From contig CALKBZ010000006.1 in assembly GCA_937775295.1 (NCBI GenBank), forward strand, positions 62,001-126,000: DNA of 64,000 nt, read 5' to 3'. This document shows, in pieces, positions 57,879-64,000 of the stretch; position 1 is the stretch's first letter, and each line of letters starts with the position of its first letter. Below the pieces are notes generated by a model that ran no database searches, had not been told where the DNA came from, and saw nothing but the letters and a program-made list of their open reading frames with translations. Position numbers and translations under genes: made by a program. Origin of the DNA: an uncultured Opitutales bacterium (GTDB lineage Bacteria; Verrucomicrobiota; Verrucomicrobiia; Opitutales; Coraliomargaritaceae).

Positions 57879-58880
57879 ATGCATTCCCCGATCCCGCCAA
57901 AGACAGCTGACTTCATTCGTCGCCTTCCCAAGACTGAGACGCACCTGCACATTGAAGGAGCGTTACCGCACGAACTGTTGCAGCAGCTTGATCCCGATCA
58001 GTTTAGCGAGCCTCAGGCGTGTTGGGCGCAGGATTTCAGATGGCAGTGCTTTGAGGATTTTGAGCATCACTTGATTGAGCATGCGATGCATTGGTTTACC
58101 ACGCCTGAGCGTTATTACGAAGCGGCTAAGGTGATTTTTGAGGGTCAACTCGCTCGTAATGTGCGTTACGTGGAAACCTCGTTTCATGCTGGGATGATTC
58201 AATTCATTGATATTCCGGGGCCGGAAATCTTGGCGGCGATTCGTAGTGCGGTGCCTACTGGGATGGAAGTGCGCGTGTTCATGGGCATGGCGCGTAATTC
58301 TTACAACGAGGTATTGGCTCCAGTACTTAAGGAATGTGTGCATTGGGAAGGTCTTGCTGGGCTCGATCTACATGGGGTCGAATCTATACCTTTGGAAGAT
58401 TGGACGCCCAAGCTGTGGGCAAGGGCGCGGGATGCGGGCTTGGAGATGAAGGCCCATGCTGGTGAATTCGGTCCTGCTTCGAATGTGCGTGAGGCGATTG
58501 AAGTGCTGGGCGTGCGTCGTATCCAACATGGTGTGCGCGCGATCGAGGACGACGCTGTGGTGGATCTAGCAATTGAGAGTGGCACGACCTTTGATGTCTG
58601 CCCGATCAGTAACGTGAAGCTTAATGTGGTAAAGGAGCTCGAACAGCACCCGATTCGTCAGTTTGTGGATCGTGGCCTCCGCTGTACGATTAGCACGGAT
58701 GACCCGTTTTCCTTTGGTAACAATGTCGAAGATGAGTATGGGGCATTGAGTGCTGGCCTGAAGTTTAGCCATGTCGAGCTCGCGCAGATTGCCAAGAATG
58801 GCTTCGAAGTCGCACTCGTGGATCAGGCGACACGTGCACAGTGGATTGCTGAAGTGGACGCAGTTGTGGAGTCAACATGA
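57879..58880 (+). CDS. Adenosine deaminase family protein
   Basis: A 333-residue zinc amidohydrolase. Zinc ligands H22 and H24 lie in [10 protein letters not shown]; the catalytic Glu/His region is MKAHAGEFG; the third His is in [11 protein letters not shown], and the final Asp pair in [10 protein letters not shown]. The likely substrate is adenosine (to inosine), which would feed the purine nucleoside phosphorylase in this window. An aminodeoxyfutalosine or other adenosine-like substrate cannot be excluded, since these branches share all motifs. The start ATG 57879 follows an oligo-T leader and has no Shine-Dalgarno. Confidence 0.9.
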   Translation: MHSPIPPKTADFIRRLPKTETHLHIEGALPHELLQQLDPDQFSEPQACWAQDFRWQCFEDFEHHLIEHAMHWFTTPERYYEAAKVIFEGQLARNVRYVETSFHAGMIQFIDIPGPEILAAIRSAVPTGMEVRVFMGMARNSYNEVLAPVLKECVHWEGLAGLDLHGVESIPLEDWTPKLWARARDAGLEMKAHAGEFGPASNVREAIEVLGVRRIQHGVRAIEDDAVVDLAIESGTTFDVCPISNVKLNVVKELEQHPIRQFVDRGLRCTISTDDPFSFGNNVEDEYGALSAGLKFSHVELAQIAKNGFEVALVDQATRAQWIAEVDAVVEST

Positions 58881-58956
58881 TCGTGCGGTGTGAGGCCGGG
58901 AATATTTGCGCGCCTATATAAATGGCGAATAAAAAGCTAAAACCAATTGAGCTGTT

Positions 58957-59400
58957 TCAAACAGACGAATCGATTTGAGCGGGCTTTTGGGGCGTTACCC
59001 AATGATCGACCGAAGAATCCACGAGGAAAGCGCCGTTTAATGTTTCGCGCCCCAGCAGCATGCGATGGATCATATTTTTGCGGCAAACTAGATTGACCAA
59101 TATGCGTTGCTCGACATGTCCCAATCGCAATATTGTTTCCACGAAAATGCGATCGTGGCTGTGGCCCGCGCTACTGCGGACCCGCTTGCGTAACTGTATC
59201 GGCTCTTCGAGTTTAAGGAGTCGCGTCTGTTTGCGGTCCAGACGGACCGTGAACCGAACACGTTCACCGGGCAATTCGATGATCTCTCCACAATCAATTG
59301 CACTGCTCTTGGCGCCAGTGTCTGCTTTGGCACGAATGCGAATGCCCCAATCGGGTAATTCAACCCATTCGCGCCAACCAATAGTTGTTTTCGATTTCAT
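58957..59400 (-). CDS. RimB-like retropepsin-type protease (COG4067 family)
   Basis: A 147-residue protein of the so-called ATP-dependent zinc protease family, which has a retropepsin-like fold. The active-site motif is seen as ADTGAKSSAID (Asp27), followed by the conserved VETILRLG and MLLGRETLNG. In Pseudomonas the homologous RimB acts with RimK on the modified C-terminus of ribosomal protein S6. It is the third gene of a minus-strand cassette and overlaps the AstE-like gene by 4 bp, so expression is tightly coupled to rimK. Confidence 0.88.
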   Translation of the reverse strand: MKSKTTIGWREWVELPDWGIRIRAKADTGAKSSAIDCGEIIELPGERVRFTVRLDRKQTRLLKLEEPIQLRKRVRSSAGHSHDRIFVETILRLGHVEQRILVNLVCRKNMIHRMLLGRETLNGAFLVDSSVDHWVTPQKPAQIDSSV

Positions 59401-60473
59401 GCGTTTTCTTCTATTTCGGTTATGGTTATGTTGGTTGCCAGCTGAGAGCGAATGTCCGTCTCAATCGTGCCTTGTTCCAGGCCGTCAATGCTCGCCTCCA
59501 TCTTGCGCTGCGAATACTTCGTGTTGTGAAGCGCAATGTGGACGACTGGATCGCCGGGCCCCACTGCCGGCATCGTGGTCATCCCCATCACGATACCATC
59601 GTGTGGGCAGCGTATAATTTCCTTTTGCATCCCCAGCAAACTGGTGCTGCTGGCGACCGCTTGCCCTTCGACTACTGCTTCGCCCGGTGCGATATGGAAG
59701 TGTAGGAAGCCGCCGGTTTCGGAGCGAATCCAACGTGTCTCCTTCACCACTACCTGATGAGGCGGTGCTTCGTAGGCATCGCTGTCGGTCATCTTTAGTT
59801 CGTGTAAAACGTTAATGATACCGCGGGTTGTTAGATCCAAGACCGCGGGCTCCACTTTCCAAACTTCGCCTGCTTCAAGCACGACTGTCGGGCACCCCGC
59901 GTTCACTGATTCCTTGCGTAGCGAGTGATCGGGGCCAGTGCCATTGACGATCACCTCGCAACCGAACGCTTTTGCCAAGCGCGCGCAATCAGGATTCTCG
60001 CAGTCGGCGCGCACGTTTGGAAAGTTGGTGCGTCGCACTGCTGCGGTATGCAAATCGATGATGTAGTCGCAACGACCGACCACCTCGCTAAAGATTAACT
60101 TTGCCAAGCGTGCGCTTAAACTACCGGTAGCGCTACCAGGGAAGCATCGGTTTAGATCGCGTCGATCCGGGCTGTAGCGACTGTGCCGCTCAAAGCCCAT
60201 GATGTTGAGCACAGGCACGAGTATTAATGCCCCGCGTTTTAACTCAAAAGGTGGTTCTTGAATAATGCCACGAATGGCACCAGTTCCGTTGATCTCATCG
60301 CCATGCAGGGCACCTGTGATTCCCAGTACGGGGCCAGGTTCTGGGGCCCGCCAGACCATGAGTGGTAGGTTGATGTTTGCCCCGCTAAAACTCTTACCTA
60401 CTTGTAGTTGTAAGCGCTTGCGTTGGCCTAGGCCGATTTTTTGAGTGCCCCAAATCCCAATATCTAAGCTCAT
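59397..60473 (-). CDS. AstE/aspartoacylase-family deacylase in the rimK cassette
   Basis: A 358-residue zinc carboxypeptidase-like protein of the succinylglutamate desuccinylase/aspartoacylase family. Zinc ligands are in GALHGDEING (His57, Glu60) and IIDLHTAAV (His142); the substrate-binding DRRDLNRCFPG is present. Members remove acyl groups from amino acids or the terminal residue from peptides. Placed between rimK and a RimB-like protease, with 4-bp overlaps on both sides, it may trim glutamate chains added by RimK. That is inference; an acyl-amino-acid substrate is the alternative. Confidence 0.9.
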   Translation of the reverse strand: MSLDIGIWGTQKIGLGQRKRLQLQVGKSFSGANINLPLMVWRAPEPGPVLGITGALHGDEINGTGAIRGIIQEPPFELKRGALILVPVLNIMGFERHSRYSPDRRDLNRCFPGSATGSLSARLAKLIFSEVVGRCDYIIDLHTAAVRRTNFPNVRADCENPDCARLAKAFGCEVIVNGTGPDHSLRKESVNAGCPTVVLEAGEVWKVEPAVLDLTTRGIINVLHELKMTDSDAYEAPPHQVVVKETRWIRSETGGFLHFHIAPGEAVVEGQAVASSTSLLGMQKEIIRCPHDGIVMGMTTMPAVGPGDPVVHIALHNTKYSQRKMEASIDGLEQGTIETDIRSQLATNITITEIEENA

Positions 60474-61669
60474 ACTGTGTGTCTTTCGGTGACAGGTGTG
60501 GCTGGCAATGGCTTTAGTTTACTGCGCTTTTTGCGCTGGTCGGGGATTAGTTCTTTCATGTTGTCTGATCGACCATAGCAGAGCAGTGAGTCGTCTGCTT
60601 CCAGCACGCGAGTTCCTTTCGGATTTGAAATCACGGCACTGCCACGTCGCAGTGTGAGCACGACGACGTCTTGTTGGCGCAGGCCAGTCGCTTCGATCGT
60701 CATGCCAACAAAGTTGCTGCCCTCGGGGATGTTGATATCTGCGACGCCGTAACCGCGGCTCACTGTGAGACGTTGGCGAATGTCAATTTCAGGGAATTTT
60801 ACTTGATCTGCGATGTAGTCGATCACCGCGCCAGCGATATCTAGACCAGTGGCACGCTCGATCCCTTCGAAGCCGGGGGACGAATTGACTTCCATCACTT
60901 GTGGGCCGTTGGCTCCCTCCAGCATGTCAACGCCACAGGCACGGAGGCCCATGATTTGTGCGGCACGCACTGCCGCCTCAGCGTAAACGGGGTCCAGCTC
61001 AATGGCCTCTGCCTTGCCACCTCGGTGCACATTACTGCGGAACTCTTGTCCCTGAGCGGTGCGTCGAATCGCTGCGACCACCCGATCGCCGATGACAAAC
61101 GCGCGAACGTCCTTACCTTTACTTTCGGCGACAAATTTTTGCAGCAACACTTGTTGGTTTGTGCTGTGTAAAGTCTCAACGATCGCTTTTGCGATTTCAG
61201 GCTTATCTGCTAGAATGACGCCAACACCTTGAGTGCCTTCGAGCAATTTGATAATCACGGGCGCACCACCGACGCGTTCTAGCGCTTCTTGCACGTCTCG
61301 TTTGTCGTTGACGTAAGCAGTCCGTGGAATGCCGATGTCGTGGCGTGAGAGGATCTGTAAACTTCTCAGCTTGTCGCGTGAGTTGCTGATGCCCGCCGAT
61401 GTGTTCGGGGTGTAGATGTCCATTTGCTCGAATTGGCGAACCACTGCCGTGCCGTAGCGCGTGAGCGAGGTGCCGATACGAGGTAGAATGGCGTCGGGCG
61501 TCTCAATCTGCGAGCCACGATAATAGAGGTCTGGTTCCCCATGAGCGAGTCCGAGCGTCAAGCGCGTAGTGTTTAAAACTTTAACGGAATGATTCCGTTG
61601 TTTGGCTGCCTCAATAAGCCGTAGGGTCGAGTAGCATTTAGGTGCACAGGATAGGATCGATAGGTTCAC
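60470..61669 (-). CDS. rimK: RimK-type ATP-grasp ligase with C-terminal RCK_C (TrkA-C) domain
   Basis: A 399-residue ligase. RimK adds glutamate residues to the C-terminus of ribosomal protein S6 and can make poly-glutamate. The RimK N-domain (LPRIGTSLTRYG), the ATP-grasp region (VIIKLLEGTQGVGVILADKP) and the metal site (VMEVNSSPGFEGIE) are clear. From about residue 300 an RCK_C domain is added (NIPEGSNFVGMTIEATG...LLCYGRSDNM); such domains bind small ligands, often nucleotides, which suggests ligand control. E. coli RimK is about 300 residues and lacks this domain. It is the first gene of the cassette, overlapping the next by 4 bp. Confidence 0.92.
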   Translation of the reverse strand: MNLSILSCAPKCYSTLRLIEAAKQRNHSVKVLNTTRLTLGLAHGEPDLYYRGSQIETPDAILPRIGTSLTRYGTAVVRQFEQMDIYTPNTSAGISNSRDKLRSLQILSRHDIGIPRTAYVNDKRDVQEALERVGGAPVIIKLLEGTQGVGVILADKPEIAKAIVETLHSTNQQVLLQKFVAESKGKDVRAFVIGDRVVAAIRRTAQGQEFRSNVHRGGKAEAIELDPVYAEAAVRAAQIMGLRACGVDMLEGANGPQVMEVNSSPGFEGIERATGLDIAGAVIDYIADQVKFPEIDIRQRLTVSRGYGVADINIPEGSNFVGMTIEATGLRQQDVVVLTLRRGSAVISNPKGTRVLEADDSLLCYGRSDNMKELIPDQRKKRSKLKPLPATPVTERHTV

Positions 61670-61869
61670 TATATAGATAGCATCCTTTCTGTTGTGAAAG
61701 GAAAGCTAATTTTGTGTACTCATTCGGGTTCGCCAGCTCCGAATCGAGAGCTATTCAGGACTATCTCGCCTCCGGAAGTATGATCTGATTCTGAAATGAA
61801 GTCCTCTACATTGATTGATCAAAATAAGTGATTAGCAAGGGCTGGATGTTTAATGATATTAGTATTTTT
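61670..61869. other. Region upstream of rimK
   Basis: About 200 bp between the rimK start and a broken outer-membrane protein gene transcribed the other way. It is moderately A/T-rich near rimK and probably holds the cassette promoter. No clear boxes are named. Confidence 0.4.
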
Positions 61870-62527
61870 AGGAATGGAGTTTGGCTCGGGGTGTTTGGAT
61901 GCGCGGCTCGGCTGGCTGTGGCTTAGGGCAGCGCAGCGATCGAGTGGACGGCAACCACGATGTGGATAGCAGGCGCGAGGATCTCGATGATAGCGGGATT
62001 TCCTCGGGCGAGTTAATTGGCTCGTTTGACGATTTCTCGTTTGGTGCCTGGCCGACAGTGAAGTCTATGAGGAGCTGAATTTGTTTGCCGCCGATGGATT
62101 CCAGCTTGGAGACGTCGCACTTTAGGTCGGTTACACGCTTCTAGAGTTTGCTTCAGATTCGGGAAATGATGATGAGCTGAGTATCGCGTCTGAAGTCGAA
62201 GTGCTCGGTGGCTTGATCGTAGGAGTCGGCGCAGTGTATTCGATTGAGGATAGTTTTGTCGAAATTGCGCTGTCCTATCCGTTGGCGTTTTTTGATGAGC
62301 GGTTGTGGCTCGTGCCTTTGGTGCACGAGGGATTTAATTATGGCTATCGCAGCGAATCACACAATGGCCCGAACCACGTGCAAATCAGTGTCGATCTCGA
62401 GTATCGATTAACCGAACGTACTGCGCTGGTCGGCTATGTGGCCCAAAGCTTCGCGCAGGATGATGTCGAACGCGAGAATCTGGGAGACGTGAGTTGGTTC
62501 GGCCTTGGGCTGAATACTCAGTTTTAG
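61870..62527 (+). pseudogene. Broken outer-membrane beta-barrel protein gene
   Basis: The last 108 codons (from 62201) read as beta-barrel sequence ending in the outer-membrane signature VSWFGLGLNTQF. The same frame extends left through ELNLFAADGFQLGDVAL, a TAG at 62123-62125, and VGYTLLEFASDSGNDDELS. Further upstream the frame changes near 62055: GELIGSFDDFSFGAW belongs to another frame. At least one stop and one frameshift interrupt it, and no good start with signal peptide remains. A small porin-like or conserved barrel protein is likely. Confidence 0.7.
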
Positions 62528-62570
62528 TGCGCAGTGTGTGACTTCGCTGATCACATCTCACGCGCTGTGG

Positions 62571-64000
62571 TTAGTGCGCTTCCAACCAGTTGTTGCCGAG
62601 GCCGATGTCGATCTCGATGGGGCATTTCAAATCAAGCGCCTGTTTCATGCCTTCGGTGACAAGGGTGCGCACTGCGGCTTCTTCGTTTGGATCGAGGTCA
62701 AAGATCAATTCATCATGCACCTGAAGGAGCATGCGAGTGTTGAGCTTTTGTGCGACCAATGCGTTTTGCACGTTCACCATCGCGATTTTAATCATGTCGG
62801 CTGCAGTGCCTTGGATTGGCATGTTGATCGCATTGCGCTCCGCAGCGGCACGAATCGTGCCGTTTCTGGAGTTTATGTCCTGCAGATAACGGCGACGTCC
62901 GGTGATGGTCTCGACGTAGCCCTTGGCTTTGGCGCTGTCTTGCATGCGCAACATGTAGCCAGGGATACCGGGGAACTGCGCGAAGTAGTTGTTAATGATC
63001 TCTTGTGCTTCGGTGCGTGAGACGGTGCCGAGTCGCTGCGCCAGCCCGAAGGCGGAAATTCCGTAAGGGATGCCGAAGTTGACCATCTTGGCGGTGCTGC
63101 GTTGCTCGCGGGTGACTTCGTTGAGTGGAACCTCGAAGATCTTCGCGGCAGTTGCTGCGTGAATGTCGCGACCTTCACGAAAGGCGGTGAGCAGGCCTTC
63201 GTCTTCGGTGAGTGCGGCGAGGATGCGTAGCTCGATTTGCGAGTAATCGGCGGAGAGTAGTTTCCAGCCTGGGCGTGCGATAAAGGCTTTGCGAATTTCG
63301 CGGCCTTGGGCGCTGCGCACGGGAATATTTTGCAGGTTGGGATCGTTTGAGGACAGGCGCCCGGTCGAGGTTTGCACTTGGCCGTAGTTGGTGTGCACGC
63401 GGCCACTCACTGAATCGATCGAGTTCGGCAGTGCGTCGATGTAAGTGCTCTTGAGTTTGGTGAGCTGGCGGTATTCGAGAATGTTGGCGACGATGGGGTG
63501 CTTCGACGCGAGCGACGAAAGTACTTGTTCGTTGGTCGCGTATTGGCCGGTCTTGGTCTTCTTTGGTTTTTCAACGAGCTTCAGCTCGTCGAACAGAATT
63601 TCGCCAAGTTGCTTGGGAGAGTTGAGGTTAAACTCACGTCCAGCCGCCGCGCTGATCGAGTCGCGCAGTGTTTCAATGTGGCCTTCGAGTGACTTGCCCG
63701 TTTCGACCAGCGTCGCTTCGTTCATCAAGATCCCTTCGCGCTCCATTGCGACCAGCACGGGGAGCAGAGGCGTTTCGATTTCGTAGAAGACTTTGGCTTG
63801 GCCGCTCTCTTCGAGCTTCACTTTAAAGAGTTCCCAGAGTTGCAGCGTTACATCGGCGTCTTCGATCGCGTAATCCGCAAGGGCTTGGGGTTTGACCGAA
63901 GAGTAGTCAATTGGCTGGCCCTTCTTGACCTCGGGAATGAGTTCGCTGAAACGGATGGTGGTGTATTGCAGAAAGTCTTCCGATAGCGTGTCGAGGTTGT
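62571..64000 (-). CDS. polA: DNA polymerase I, C-terminal part (5' end outside window)
   Basis: Family A DNA polymerase with functions in repair and Okazaki fragment processing. The frame is open to the window edge, so the N-terminus is outside. The right-edge part is the end of the 3'-5' exonuclease-like domain (ALADYAIEDADVTLQLW). The polymerase domain follows: motif A LLSADYSQIELRILAAL, the O-helix motif B RSTAKMVNFGIPYGISAFG, and motif C LLQVHDELIFDL. It ends at 62571. A single-letter gene name is safe because all three polymerase motifs are intact. It is convergent with the broken barrel gene. Confidence 0.97.
   Translation of the reverse strand, partial: NLDTLSEDFLQYTTIRFSELIPEVKKGQPIDYSSVKPQALADYAIEDADVTLQLWELFKVKLEESGQAKVFYEIETPLLPVLVAMEREGILMNEATLVETGKSLEGHIETLRDSISAAAGREFNLNSPKQLGEILFDELKLVEKPKKTKTGQYATNEQVLSSLASKHPIVANILEYRQLTKLKSTYIDALPNSIDSVSGRVHTNYGQVQTSTGRLSSNDPNLQNIPVRSAQGREIRKAFIARPGWKLLSADYSQIELRILAALTEDEGLLTAFREGRDIHAATAAKIFEVPLNEVTREQRSTAKMVNFGIPYGISAFGLAQRLGTVSRTEAQEIINNYFAQFPGIPGYMLRMQDSAKAKGYVETITGRRRYLQDINSRNGTIRAAAERNAINMPIQGTAADMIKIAMVNVQNALVAQKLNTRMLLQVHDELIFDLDPNEEAAVRTLVTEGMKQALDLKCPIEIDIGLGNNWLEAH

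Overview
The window looks like a chromosome segment of a verrucomicrobium, most likely of the Opitutae/Puniceicoccales type. This rests on gene content, not on a database search: a double-length UvrA of 1,889 residues, TonB-dependent receptor and multiheme-cytochrome/TPR proteins of the kind common in marine Verrucomicrobia, a VF530-type DNA-binding protein, a DUF5069 protein, and many genes that start without a Shine-Dalgarno sequence in an A/T-rich context. Most genes are housekeeping or central metabolism. The accessory material lies between them as short eroded islands rather than one large mobile element.

Layout. 1-6.4 kb: start of an M16 peptidase gene (cut by the window edge), a LysR regulator divergent from a YggS-type PLP protein, then aroE, a prepilin peptidase and an unknown gene. 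6.4-12.1 kb: a frameshifted ClC channel gene, tRNA-Tyr and tRNA-Gly with terminators, a broken RAYT (REP-associated transposase) and a TonB-dependent receptor gene with three clustered frameshifts. 12.4-21.4 kb: tRNA-Ser, a DUF5069 protein, giant uvrA and recD2. 21.8-29.4 kb: a small Cys-rich exported protein followed by a CusCBA-type heavy-metal efflux operon whose three genes overlap by 8 bp. 29.5-37.5 kb: AI-2E family transporter, flavin-dependent nitronate monooxygenase-like protein, deoC and purine nucleoside phosphorylase, mutL. 37.6-48.3 kb: YyaL-type thioredoxin-domain protein, an IS3 remnant, a C39-like peptidase with a TPR partner, a VF530 protein, prfB with its programmed +1 frameshift, an ATP-grasp-like unknown, and glycogen phosphorylase with a histone-H1-like tail. 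48.6-56.4 kb: an octaheme/TPR cytochrome and a rhamnose locus (AraC regulator, rhaA, NCS1-type transporter, 66-residue membrane protein) with a decayed second copy of the rhaA 3' end. 56.7-64 kb: M29 aminopeptidase, adenosine deaminase family protein, a three-gene rimK / AstE-like / RimB-like cassette, a broken outer-membrane protein gene, and the 3' part of polA.

How the parts work together. DNA repair is well represented (uvrA, recD2, mutL, polA). deoC, purine nucleoside phosphorylase and adenosine deaminase point to nucleoside salvage. The Cus-type operon with metal-binding domains suggests copper/silver export. The rhamnose locus has its own AraC-type operator candidate. The rimK cassette looks like a self-contained glutamate-adding and glutamate-removing module.

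The most interesting structural signal is a family of REPIN-like inverted repeats of 61-80 bp. One copy is intergenic and two are translated in frame inside uvrA, which also carries other low-complexity insertions. A broken RAYT gene about 4 kb from uvrA is a possible relic of the enzyme that spread them.
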